Part shown: positions 37,932-52,900 of the stretch, piece after piece
Position numbering within the stretch: the stretch's first letter is position 1
Layout of the letters: each line of letters begins with the position of its first letter
NCBI GenBank assembly: GCA_963965975.1
Contig: OZ014417.1
Span: 3,267,821 to 3,331,820, forward strand
Direction of reading: 5' to 3'
Source: Xestospongia bergquistia
Taxonomy: Eukaryota; Porifera; Demospongiae; Haplosclerida; Petrosiidae
DNA: 64,000 nt
Made by a program: the position numbers and the translations under genes
Notes under the pieces: model-generated
Seen by the model: the letters and a program-made list of their open reading frames with translations, nothing else
What the model was told of the DNA's origin: nothing
Databases searched by the model: none

Positions 37932-40900
37932 GTTAGTATATTCTATAATCATACTGGTATAAAAGTAATAAAATGTTTTGTCAGATGTAAGTTGTAATCT
38001 TCTACAAGTCAGTCCAGATACTTATGGAGGACTTACTGTGACACTCAATGGAACTACTGTATACAGTATAGCAACCTACTCATGTAGTCAAAATGGTTAT
38101 ATATTAAATGAAACTACTAATAGAGTGTGTCAAGATGATGGTACTTGGACTGGAACAGTACCATCATGTCAATGTAAGATATAGATTATATATTTAGTAA
38201 TTGAATTATGTTTCCACATGACTAGTGGTTGATTGTGGATCTTTATCTTCACCTCCACCTCAACCTGGAGGTCTTTCATTAACAGTATCTAATACTATAT
38301 ATAACAGTATTGTCCAGTACTCATGTACTCAAGTAGGATATGAACTAATTGGGAACTCACAACGTGTTTGTACATCTAATGGTACCTGGGGAGGAACTAC
38401 ACCTTATTGTCAATGTATGTATTATCAGTCTACATAATATGTTATTATCTGGTTATTAATTGTAGTAATAAATTGTGGAAAGCCTGGTCTACCAGCAATC
38501 AATTCATATGGATTAAATCTTGTCTATTCCAATATGACTTATGGCAGTACAGTCACCTACAGTTGTATTAGTGGTTATAATATAGTGGGTAATCCATATC
38601 AAACATGTACTGTCAATGGAAAATGGAGTGACAATCCACCTCAATGCATAGGTTAGCAATAAATTTAAATTATTTTTTAAAGTTCTAATAATCATAATTT
38701 AGTTGTTGATTGTGGTAAACTTTATGTGCCTAAAGGAGCTTTGGGAGGACTAACTGTCATCTATTATAACACTATTGTAAACAGTATTGCTACATACTCA
38801 TGTAAAAGTATTGGTTATCAAATCATTGGAGAAGCTACATCAGTTTGTTCAGTAACTGGTACTTGGACAGGAAAAGTCCCTTCATGCAAATGTGAGTTAA
38901 GACTGTGGATGATAACTATATTGAACTTAATTCTTTCAGTAATTAGTTGTGGAGTGCCACTTGTTAATTCAAGTGGATTGACTGTCATTTATTCCACTGT
39001 GACTTATGGTAGTACTGTCACCTACAGTTGTAATGTAGGATATAATCTGGTTGGAAGTCTAAACCAAAAATGTACTGCTACTGGAAGTTGGAGTGGTAGT
39101 CCTCCACAATGTCAAGGTCAACAATCAAGTTAATAATTATCATTGTAAAATTGATTGAATCAATTAATTCATAGTTATTTAGGCTGCATGATATTAAAGT
39201 TAAACAGATTAAAAGTAGTAAATATCATACTGTCATTGATTATGATGAATAATGTATTCTAGACTTGATAGTTCATATAAAGGTTTGTTTAACCATAGAC
39301 ACAAAATATGTCTTATGCTATTGAATTTGTACTTCATATAAATCATTAAAGGTCATTAATAAACTATATGAAGTGTCAATTCCATAGTAATTAGTAAGCA
39401 AAATGGTATATGTTGTTAATGTTGTGTTACATAAGTATCATGTAATCCAAGTGAACGTGAACAAATCAAGTTTTACATTGATATAATTCTATTTCACTTT
39501 CTGTTACAGTTGTTGATTGTGGAATACCACATGTAATGTCTGGTTACTATGGAAATTTAACTGTAAAATTCCCTTCAACTACATACAATAGTACAGCCAT
39601 ATATATTTGCATGAACAATGGATATAGACTAGTTGGAGAATCTACAAGAGTTTGTAATGCCAATGGAAGCTGGTCTGGTAATCAACCAAAGTGTGGTGGT
39701 AAGTAAACTCTCTTATTATATAATGTGCATAACTTTTCACATGAAGCTGTTCCTCAAAATGTTTCGGGAAATGCTAAAAGTGCTTCATCTATTAAGCTAT
39801 CATGGACTCTACCACTTCAACCAAATAACATCACAGATTATATTAAGTATTACATAATTGAAATTAAAGACCTGAAATCTGGTCAAATCATCACTAACAG
39901 ATCTACTGAACAATTAGTAGTTATAGAATCCTTACATCCTTACTATACTTATTTGTGTAGAGTTGCTATTTTCACCAGCTATCTTAACCCTTACTCTGAT
40001 TACATTTCTATTGAAACACTTCAAGCAGGTATGTACAATTGATAACACTATTAATGTCATTACATTGTTTAAAGCACCCAACTCTTCACCACAAAATGTA
40101 TTAGTACAAGTTTATAACTCCACCTCCTTAAACTTATCCTGGATTGCACCACCAGTTGAGCATCATAATGGAATCATTCAATATTACATAATATGGATGA
40201 GAGTTATCAATACAGGATACAGTGAAAACTTCACTTCATACAATACATGGATTGTTCTTACCTCTTTACATCCATATTACACTTACATCTTCCAAATAGC
40301 TGCTGTCACTGTAGAACAAGGTCCATTTTCTACAAATATTTCTATCACAATGCCTGAAGCAAGTTAGTACAATGTTATGATATAGTAACTTTTACTTCAC
40401 TTTGTTCCATTCAGTTCCTTCTACTTCACCTCTTAAAATTTCTGGGCGTGTTATTGATTCAAATACAATATTTCTTTCGTGGTCTCCTCCATTACCTCAA
40501 AATCAAAATGGAATTATTAGACAATATATTATAAAGATTACTGAGATATTGAGTAATAGTACATCTACTAATTATTCCACTAACAACTCAATTACCATTA
40601 ATTCTCTACATCCTAACTATTATTACAATCTATCAGTTAGTGCTGTAACTATATCCTCTGGTCCTTTTTCACAACCAATTACCTTCAAAACAGATGAAGC
40701 TAGTAGGTTTCTATTATATGTTGTTATTAATTATTATAATAATAATTGTAGCACCCAGAAGTTCCCCAAAAGATATCAATGCAACAGTTACCTCCCCTTA
40801 CTCTGCTGTACTCACTTGGGCTCCACCTCTTCTAGATCAACAAAATGACAGTGTTATTGTTTACATCATCAATGTCACGATATTAGAGACCAATGAAACC

Positions 40901-43900
40901 TTTCTTCTCTTTTCCAACACTACTTCACTGACAGTTAATGGTCTCAGACCTTTTAGGAACTATATATTTATTATTGCTGCTCAAAACAGTATTGGTATTG
41001 GACCATACAGTGCTGTCTTCATAATCACCACTCCACAAGATGGTATTTACATTATGTCCTGTAAAATAACCTGTATATATTTAGTCTTCACATCAATATT
41101 ACTGTTCTCTCTCTCTCTTTCTCTTTCTCTTTCTCTCTCTCAGCTCCTTCAGCTCCACCTACTATGGCCCTCACTTCATCAATAACTTCAAAAGGATTTA
41201 CCATTAGTTGGAATCCACCAGGATATAACAATCAAAATGGAGTCATTATTTACTATTATGTTTCTATAGTAGAAGTTGAGACTGGTTCTATTTTCCAGTA
41301 TATTTCCTACACTACTACACTTACTATACAGTCTCTTCATCCAGCTTATACTTACCAATATAGAATTGCTGCATACACTATAGGATTGGGACCATACTCT
41401 GATCCAATTAATATTACAACAGCTGAGGAAGGTAAACCGTTATATCCTTTAAATGTTGTAATTTTTTTCTGTAGCTCCAAGTCAAGCTCCTCAACGTTTA
41501 TCTGGTATTGCATCTTCATCAACTTCTATTACTTTTTCATGGAGTCCACCACTTCCTGAATATAGGAATGGACTGATTATCTCATATTATGTCAACATTA
41601 CATTTATTCAGACTGGTATATATGTGTGTTACACAACTAAAGACACTACCTTTACAATCACTGGATTAATTCCCTACACTTCATACTCCTGTATTGTAGC
41701 AGCAGCAACTAGTATTGGACGTGGACCATTTACTACTTTGTTAACTATTACAACACCAGAGGATGGTATGATAACTAATAATATTATCAATGAATTATAC
41801 TTGTCTCTTTAGCTCCAAAAAGTCCTCCAATTATTACTACATATTATGCAATTGACTCCAGGACAGTGGCTTTTCAATGGGCTCCTCCTCCACCACAAGA
41901 TCATAATGGCATTATAAGAGAGTATGTAGTAACAATCTCAATAGTAGGAAGTAATGAAACTCAGACACAAACATTTACTGGCACTACTGCTATCATTGGG
42001 TCACTGATCCCATCATTTACATATCAGTTTACAGTAGCAGCTTACACTATAGCAAGTGGACCATACAGTACTAGTGTTAATATTACTTTACCAGAAGATG
42101 GTTAGTTACTTTAAGGGACAAGCATCTTTGTCATTTTAAAATATATATTCTTCATAGTTCCAAGTGGATTCCCACAAGATGTGTCTGTTAACAACACAAC
42201 ACCCTATTCTATTTCTCTGAAGTGGAATCCGCCTCCTTCAAAACAACAAAATGGAGCTATCATTCGTTACATTGTCAATGTCACTAATATCGATACTTTA
42301 GAAACCATACAGTATTATAGTACTGTAACTAGTATTACTATAATTGGACTAGATCCATATACTACGTATGTATGTGTAGTAGCTGCTGAGACAACCATTG
42401 GAGTTGGACCATTTACTCACTCATCCTTCACAATTCAAACAAAAGAAGCAGGTACTATTTGTACTAGTTATTAATAAACCTTAATTTAATATAACCTTCC
42501 ACAGCACCTGATAGCTCTCCTCAACATCCCAGTGCTATAGCTCTTAGTCCAACTAGTATTAACATTACTTGGGATCCTCCAATTCTAAAAGATCACAATG
42601 GTGTCATTAGAGAATATCGTATCAATATAACAGAGGCATTGACAGGTCTTCAAATACAAGAGATCACCAATCAAACTCAAATAATCATTGATGGACTAAA
42701 ACCTTACCACATATATCACTGTTATATTGTAGCTGTCACAGTAGATGAAGGACCTTATACAGTGGCTGTGTCTGTTCTAACTGAAGAAGCTGGTAAGTAT
42801 GCTGACAATGATTTATTTCATCTTGTTCTTAAAATATAGCACCATCTGCACCACCTCAGTCATTGGTTGTGACAGTAACCAGTTCTACTTCTGTGTTTAT
42901 TTCATGGAATCCACCTCCTGCACTTACACAAAATGGAATTATTAGAGAATATTCTGTTATAGTACATAATGTAAAGTCTGGAGTGGACCTAACATTCTTT
43001 ACACTCCATACTCAGTTAAATATATCTGTTCTCAGTCCATATACTACATATAGTGTAAAAGTAGCTGCTATCACTGTTGCTTCTGGTCCATTTACTAATA
43101 CCTTCAATATCACCACTCTTCAAGATGGTATGTACATAAAATGCAAAAAATGCAAATTGTTATTCTAATGTCTTGTTACAGTACCCACAAGTCCTCCAGA
43201 ACAGTTCAATGCATCAGCAATAAATGGAGTTAGTCTTCAATTACAGTGGTCACCTCCTAATCCATCTGGAAGTAATGGAATTATTCAATACTACAATATA
43301 ACTATTGTGGAACAAGAAACTGGCACTGTTTTCTACAATATAACAACATCTATCTCTATAATTATTTCAAATCTTCATCCTTATTACACATACAAGTGTA
43401 CAGTGTCAGCAGTGACTATAGGGAATGGACCAGTGGCTAGTCTTGTCATACAAATGCCAGAAGAAGGTTTGTGATACAACTATTTAATTTATAAATATCT
43501 TTCTGCCTATAGCTCCTGCTAGTGGTCCAGATAACATAATATCTACACATATAACATCTACAGTCATTACTATTATGTGGGATGAGTTACCCAGTGAAGA
43601 TGAAAATGGTATCATTAGATACTACCTAGTGAATGTAACAGAGACAAATACTGGATACTATTATCAAACTACATCAACTACTACAGACATTACTCTTAGT
43701 AATCTACATCCATATTATACATACAGTGTAACTGTAGCAGCTTATACTATAGAAGAGGGACCTTTCTCTACTCCTTTGTTTATTACTACATTACAAGATG
43801 GTATGTCTATCATTGGTATCATATGTATTATAAATCTCTTTAAAATACAGTGCCTTCTAGTTCTCCTATAAGATTAAGGGTCACTATAGAGAGCTCATCA

Positions 43901-46900
43901 CTTATTTATATTGAATGGTCTCCACCTCCATCATCTGAACATAATGGAGTGATAACTGGCTATAATATATCTCTTATTGACACTACAACTGGTCATGAGA
44001 TCTATTTAGTATCTCATAATATATCCATCTCTGTTGATTCACTCCACCCATATACTATTTATCAATACAGAATTGCTGCATTCACATCAGTTGGACTAGG
44101 ACCATATTCCAATTTATTGACATTTCAAACACAAGAATCAGGTATATGATAATGACATTGATCAAATCTTTTTAGTATTACTTCATATACAGCACCTTCT
44201 TCATCTCCTAAGAATGTATCAATAGTAACTATAACATCAACTACAATAAAGCTATCTTGGCTACCTCCACCACCCAACAGTCATAATGGTATTATCAAAA
44301 GTTATGTGGTAAAACTTCAAGAGATCAACACTGGCACAATACTATATTACAATGTTACAGATACAAAAATCACTGTATCTTCTCTTCATCCATATTATAT
44401 GTATGAGTGTAGAATAGCTGCAGTTACTGTGTCAACAGGACCATTTAGTACTGTACTTACTGTAATAACAAAACAAGCTGGTAAGAAAACATGATATATT
44501 ATTAAATACTGATTACCATTTACTTTAGCTCCAATTGGTTCACCTACTGATATAGTTGTGATAGCAGTAGATTCATTCACTCTTAATATTACCTGGGGAC
44601 AACCACCTATTGATCAGATCAATGGAATTATCCAATATTATATTGTTTTAGTGTCTGTTTTGGAAACATCAAATCACTTTCAGTACAATAGTTCTGATAC
44701 AAGTCTTCTTCTTACTAAACTTCATCCATATTACACATATACTGTATTAGTTGCTGCAGTTACTGTGGGTACAGGACCCTATTCAATTAGTGACGCTATC
44801 AAAACCCCATCTAGTGGTAAGATTATGTTCTTTTTTTCAACTATAATAATAAAGAAGTTGTAAATATATATAAACCTTTTAACATCTATGAATCATTGAC
44901 TTACTAGTATTCATCATTTATATTTAGCTCCTAGTGGTCCACCTCAATATATTAGTGGCATTGCATTGAGTTCTACTAAAATACATTTATCATGGGAACC
45001 TCCTTTATCTCATCATCAAAATGGAGTGATACAATCATACACTGTCACTGTATTTGAAGTGAACACTAACACTACTCATGAAGTCCATCAAGACATCTTA
45101 AATACCAGTATCACTTTAACTCGACTCCATCCTAATTATGAATATAAATTATCAGTAGCAGCATACACTGTTGGATTAGGTCCATCTTCATTTGTTTATG
45201 TAACCACATTACAAGATGGTAAGTACTCATATTCAAATTAATAATTATCATTGCAAAATTGATTAAATCAATCAATTCACAGTGATTCAGGTTGCATTGT
45301 ATGATATTTAAGTTAACTGATTCAAAGTACATTCATTGATTATTACTAATAATATCCTCTATAACTTGATAGTTCATATGAAGATTTTCTTTTATTCCTA
45401 GACACAAAATAGGTCTAATGCTATGGAATTTGTACCTAACATAAATCATTAAAAAACTATATGAAGTGTCAATTCCATAGTAGTTAGTAAGCAAAACAGT
45501 ATAGGTTGTTAATGCTGTGCTTATAAGTATCATGTAATCCAAGCAAACATGACATGAAATGACTATTAATTGGTTGATTCAACCAATTAATATTTAATTT
45601 GATATAATTTTATTTCACTTTCTGTTACAGTTGTTGATTGTGGAGTACCACATGTAATGTCTGGTTACTATGGAAATTTAACTGTAAAATTCCCTTCAAC
45701 TACATACAATAGTACAGCCATATATATTTGCATGAACAATGGATATAGACTAGTTGGAGAATCTACAAGAGTTTGTAATGCCAATGGAAGCTGGTCTGGT
45801 AATCAACCAAAGTGTGGTGGTAAGTAAACTTTCTTATTACATAATGTGCATAACTTTTCACATAAAGCTGTTCCTCAAAATGTTTCGGGAAATGCTACAA
45901 GTGCTTCATCTATTCAGCTATCATGGACTCTACCACTTCAACCAAATAACATCACAGATTATATTAAGTATTACATAATTGAAATTAAAGACCTGAAATC
46001 TGGTCAAATCATCACTAACAGATCTACTGAACAATTAGTAGTTATAGAATCCTTACATCCTTACTATACTTATTTGTGTAGAGTTGCTATTTTCACCAGC
46101 TATCTTAACCCTTACTCTGATTACATTTCTATTGAAACACTTCAAGCAGGTATGTACAATTGATTACACTATTAATGTCATTACATTGTTTAAAGCACCC
46201 AACTCTTCACCACAAAATGTATCAATACAAGTTTATAACTCCACCTCCTTAAACTTATCCTGGATTGTACCACCAGTTGAGCATCATAATGGAATCATTC
46301 AATATTACATAATATGGATGAGAGTTATCAATACAGGATACAGTGAAAACTTCACTTCATACAATACATGGATTGTTCTTACCTCTTTACATCCATATTA
46401 CACTTACATCTTCCAAATAGCTGCTGTCACTGTAGAACAAGGTCCATTTTCAACAAATATTTCTATCACAATGCCTGAAGCAAGTTAGTACAATGTTATG
46501 ATATAGTAACTATTACTTCACTTTGTTCCATTCAGTTCCTTCTACTTCACCTCTTAAAATTTCTGGGCGTGTTATTGATTCAAATACAATATTTCTTTCA
46601 TGGTCTCCTCCATTACCTCAAAATCAAAATGGAATTATTAGACAATACATTATAAAGATTACTGAGATATTGAGTAATAGTACATCTACTAATTATTCCA
46701 CTAACAACTCAATTACCATTAATTCTCTACATCCTAACTATTATTACAATCTATCAGTTAGTGCTGTAACTATATCCTCTGGTCCTTTTTCACAACCAAT
46801 TACCTTCAAAACAGATGAAGCTAGTATGTTTCTATTATATGCTGTTATTAATTATTATAATAATAATTGTAGCACCCAGAAGTTCCCCAAAAGATATCAA

Positions 46901-49900
46901 TGCAACAGTTACCTCCCCTTACTCTGCTGTACTCACTTGGGCTCCACCTCTTCTAGATCAACAACTTGACAGTGTTATTGTTTACATCATCAATGTCACG
47001 ATATTAGAGACCAATGAAACCTTTCTTCTCTTTTCCAACACTACTTCACTGACAGTTAATGGTCTCAGACCTTTTAGGAACTATATATTTATTATTGCTG
47101 CTCAAAACAGTATTGGTATTGGACCATACAGTGCTGTCTTCATAATCACCACTCCACAAGATGGTATTTACATTATGTCCTGTAAAATAACCTGTATATA
47201 TTTAGTCTTCACATCAATATTACTGTTCTCTCTCTCTCTTTCTCTTTCTCTCTCTCAGCTCCTTCAGCTCCACCTACTATGTCCCTCACTTCATCAATAA
47301 CTTCAAAAGGATTTACCATTAGTTGGAATCCACCAGGATATAACAATCAAAATGGAGTCATTATTTACTATTATGTTTCTATAGTAGAAGTTGAGACTGG
47401 TTCTATTTTCCAGTATATTTCCTACACTACTACACTTACTATACAATCTCTTCATCCAGCTTATACTTACCAATATAGAATTGCTGCATACACTATAGGA
47501 TTGGGACCATACTCTGATCCAATCAATATTACAACAGCTGAGGAAGGTAAACCGTTATGTCCTTTAAATGTTGTAATTTTTTTCTGTAGCTCCAAGTCAA
47601 GCTCCTCAAAGTTTATCTGGTATTGCATCTTCATCAACTTCTATTACTTTTTCATGGAGTCCACCACTTCCTGAATATAGGAATGGACTGATTATCTCAT
47701 ATTATGTCAACATTACATTTATTCAGACTGGTATATATGTGTGTTACACAACTAAAGACACTACCTTTACAATCACTGGATTAATTCCCTACACTTCATA
47801 CTCCTGTATTGTAGCAGCAGCAACTAGTATTGGACGTGGACCATTTACTACTTTGTTAACTATTACAACACCAGAGGATGGTATGATAACTAATAATATT
47901 ATCAATGAATTATACTTGTCTCTTTAGCTCCAAAAAGTCCTCCAATTATTACTACATATTATGCAATTGACTCCAGGACAGTGGCTTTTCAATGGGATCC
48001 TCCTCCACCACAAGATCATAATGGCATTATAAGAGAGTATGTAGTAACAATCTCAATAGTAGGAAGTAATGAAACTCAGACACAAACATTTACTGGCACT
48101 ACTGCTATCATTGGGTCACTGATCCCATCATTTACATATCAGTTTACAGTAGCAGCTTACACTATAGCAAGTGGACCATACAGTACTAGTGTTAATATTA
48201 CTTTACCAGAAGATGGTTAGTTACTTTAAGGGACAAGCATCTTTGTCATTTTAAAATATATATTCTTCATAGTTCCAAGTGGATTCCCACAAGATGTGTC
48301 TGTTAACAACACAACACCCTATTCTATTTCTCTGAAGTGGAATCCGCCTCCTTCAAAACAACAAAATGGAGCTATCATTCGTTACATTGTCAATGTCACT
48401 AATATCGATACTTTAGAAACCATACAGTATTATAGTACTGTAACTAGTATTACTATAATTGGACTAGATCCATATACTACGTATGTATGTGTAGTAGCTG
48501 CTGAGACAACCATTGGAGTTGGACCATTTACTCACTCATCCTTCACAATTCAAACAAAAGAAGCAGGTACTATTTGTACTAGTTATTAATAAACCTTAAT
48601 TTAATATAACCTTCCACAGCACCTGATAGCTCTCCTCAACATCCCAGTGCTATAGCTCTTAGTCCAACTAGTATTAACATTACTTGGGATCCTCCAATTC
48701 TAAAAGATCACAATGGTGTCATTAGAGAATATCGTATCAATATAACAGAGGCATTGACAGGTCTTCAAATACAAGAGATCACCAATCAAACTCAAATAAT
48801 CATTGATGGACTAAAACCTTACCACATATATCACTGTTATATTGTAGCTGTCACAGTAGATGAAGGACCTTATACAGTGGCTGTGTCTGTTTTAACTAAA
48901 GAAGCTGGTAAGTATGCTGACAATGATTTATTTCATCTTGTTCTTAAAATATAGCACCATCTGCACCACCTCAGTCATTGGTTGTGACAGTAACCAGTTC
49001 TACTTCTGTGTTTATTTCATGGAATCCACCTCCTGCACTTACACAAAATGGAATTATTAGAGAATATTCTGTTATAGTACATAATGTAAAGTCTGGAGTG
49101 GACCTAACATTCTTTACACTCCATACTCAGTTAAATATATCTGTTCTCAGTCCATATACTACATATAGTGTAAAAGTAGCTGCTATCACTGTTGCTTCTG
49201 GTCCATTTACTAATACCTTCAATATCACCACTCTTCAAGATGGTATGTACATAAAATGCAAAAAATGCAAATTGTTATTCTAATGTCTTGTTACAGTACC
49301 CACAAGTCCTCCAGAACAGTTCAATGCATCAGCAATAAATGGAGTTAGTCTTCAATTACAGTGGTCACCTCCTAATCCATCTGGAAGTAATGGAATTATT
49401 CAATACTACAATATAACTATTGTGGAACAAGAAACTGGCACTGTTTTCTACAATATAACAACATCTATCTCTATAATTATTTCAAATCTTCATCCTTATT
49501 ACACATACAAGTGTACAGTGTCAGCAGTGACTATAGGGAATGGACCAGTGGCTAGTCTTGTCATACAAATGCCAGAAGAAGGTTTGTGATACAACTATTT
49601 AATTTATAAATATCTTTCTGCCTATAGCTCCTGCTAGTGGTCCAGATAACATAATATCTACACATATAACATCTACAGTCATTACTATTATGTGGGATGA
49701 GTTACCCAGTGAAGATGAAAATGGTATCATTAGATACTACCTAGTGAATGTAACAGAGACAAATACTGGATACTATTATCAAACTACATCAACTACTACA
49801 GACATTACTCTTAGTAATCTACATCCATATTATACATACAGTGTAACTGTAGCAGCTTATACTATAGAAGAGGGACCTTTCTCTACTCCTTTGTTTATTA

Positions 49901-52900
49901 CTACATTACAAGATGGTATGTCTATCATTGGTATCATATGTATTATAAATCTCTTTAAAATACAGTGCCTTCTAGTTCTCCTATAAGATTAAGGGTCACT
50001 GTAGAGAGCTCATCACTTATTTATATTGAATGGTCTCCACCTCCATCATCTGAACATAATGGAGTGATAACTGGCTATAATATATCTCTTATTGACACTA
50101 CAACTGGTCATGAGATCTATTTAGTATCTCATAATATATCCATCTCTGTTGATTCACTCCATCCATATACTATATATCAATACAGAATTGCTGCTTTCAC
50201 ATCAGTTGGACTAGGACCATATTCCAATCTAGTAACATTTCAAACACAAGAATCAGGTATATGATAATGACATTGATCAAATTGTTTTAGTATTACTTCA
50301 TATACAGCACCTTCTTCATCTCCTAAGAATGTATCAGTAGTAACTGTAACATCAACTACAATAAAGCTATCTTGGCTACCTCCACCACCCAACAGTCATA
50401 ATGGTATTATCAGAAGTTATGTGGTATTACTTCAAGAGATCAACACTGGCACAATACTATATTACAATGTTACAGATACAGAAATCACTGTATCTTCTCT
50501 TCATCCATATTATATGTATGAGTGTAGAATAGCTGCAGTTACTGTGTCAACAGGACCATTTAGTACTGTACTTACTGTAATAACAAAACAAGCTGGTAAG
50601 AAAACATGATATATTATTAAATACTGATTACCATTTACTTTAGCTCCAATTGGTTCACCTACTGATATAGTTGTGATAGCAGTAGATTCATTCACTCTTA
50701 ATATTACCTGGGGACAACCACCTATTGATCAGATCAATGGAATTATCCGATATTATATTGTTTTAGTGTCTGTTTTGGAAACATCAAATCACTTTCAGTA
50801 CAATAGTTCTGATACAAGTCTTCTTCTCACTAAACTTCATCCATATTACACATATACTGTATTAGTTGCTGCAGTTACTGTGGGTACAGGACCCTATTCA
50901 ATTAGTGACGCTATCAAAACCCCATCTAGTGGTAAGATTATGTTCTTTTTTTCAACTATAATAATAAAGAAGTTGTAAATATATATAAACCTTTTAACAT
51001 CTATGAATCATTGACTTACTAATATTCATCATTTATATTTAGCTCCTAGTGGTCCACCTCAATATATTAGTGGCATTGCATTGAGTTCTACTAAAATACA
51101 TTTATCATGGGAACCTCCTTTATCTCATCATCAAAATGGAGTGATACAATCATACACTGTCACTGTATTTGAAGTGAACACTAACACTACTCATGAAGTC
51201 CATCAAGACATCTTAAATACCAGTATCACTTTAACTGGACTCCATCCTAATTATGAATATAAATTATCAGTAGCAGCATACACTGTTGGATTAGGTCCAT
51301 CTTCATTTGTTTATGTAACCACATTACAAGATGGTAAGTACTCATATTCAAATTAATAATTATCATTGCAAAATTGATTAAATCAATCAATTCACAGTGA
51401 TTCAGGTTGCATTGTATGATATTTAAGTTAACTGATTCAAAGTACATTCATTGATTATTACTAATAATATCCTCTATAACTTGAGAGTTCATATGAAGAT
51501 TTTCTTTTATTCCTAGACACAAAATAGGTCTAATGCTATGGAATTTGTACCTAACATAAATCATTAAAAAACAATATGAAGTATCAATTCCATAGTAGTT
51601 AGTAAGCAAAACAGTATAGGTTGTTAATGCTGTGCTTATAAGTATCATGTAATCCAAGCAAACATGACATGAAATGACTATTAATTGGTTGATTCAACCA
51701 ATTAATATTTAATTTGATATAATTTTATTTCACTTTCTGTTACAGTTGTTGATTGTGGAGTACCACATGTAATGTCTGGTTACTATGGAAATTTAACTGT
51801 AAAATTCCCTTCAACTACATACAATAGTACAGCCATATATATTTGCATGAACAATGGATATAGACTAGTTGGAGAATCTACAAGAGTTTGTAATGCCAAT
51901 GGAAGCTGGTCTGGTAATCAACCAAAGTGTGGTGGTAAGTAAACTTTCTTATTACATAATGTGCATAACTTTTCACATAAAGCTGTTCCTCAAAATGTTT
52001 CGGGAAATGCTACAAGTGCTTCATCTATTAAGCTATCATGGACTCTACCACTTCAACCAAATAACATCACAGATTATATTAAGTATTACATAACTGAAAT
52101 TAAAGACCTGAAATCTGGTCAAATCATCACTAACAGATCTACTGAACAATTAGTAGTTATAGAATCCTTACATCCTTACTATACTTATTTGTGTAGAGTT
52201 GCTATTTTCACCAGCTATCTTAACCCTTACTCTGATTACATTTCTATTGAAACACTTCAAGCAGGTATGTACAATTGATTACACTATTAATGTCATTACA
52301 TTGTTTAAAGCACCCAACTCTTCACCACAAAATGTATCAATACAAGTTTATAACTCCACCTCCTTAAACTTATCCTGGATTGTACCACCAGTTGAGCATC
52401 ATAATGGAATCATTCAATATTACATAATATGGATGAGAGTTATCAATACAGGATACAGTGAAAACTTCACTTCATACAATACATGGATTGTTCTTACCTC
52501 TTTACATCCATATTACACTTACATCTTCCAAATAGCTGCTGTCACTGTAGAACAAGGTCCATTTTCAACAAATATTTCTATCACAATGCCTGAAGCAAGT
52601 TAGTACAATGTTATGATATAGTAACTATTACTTCACTTTGTTCCATTCAGTTCCTTCTACTTCACCTCTTAAAATTTCTGGGCGTGTTATTGATTCAAAT
52701 ACAATATTTCTTTCATGGTCTCCTCCATTACCTCAAAATCAAAATGGAATTATTAGACAATATATTATAAAGATTACTGAGATATTGAGTAATAGTACAT
52801 CTACTAATTATTCCACTAACAATTCAATTACCATTAATTCTCTACATCCTAACTATTATTACAATCTATCAGTTAGTGCTGTAACTATATCCTCTGGTCC

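Noticed and set aside
45132-45542. Minus-strand ORFs in the intron before the cassette Sushi (also 51247-51657)
   Set aside because: They lie in duplicated intron sequence, have no domain or start context, and differ from cassette A.
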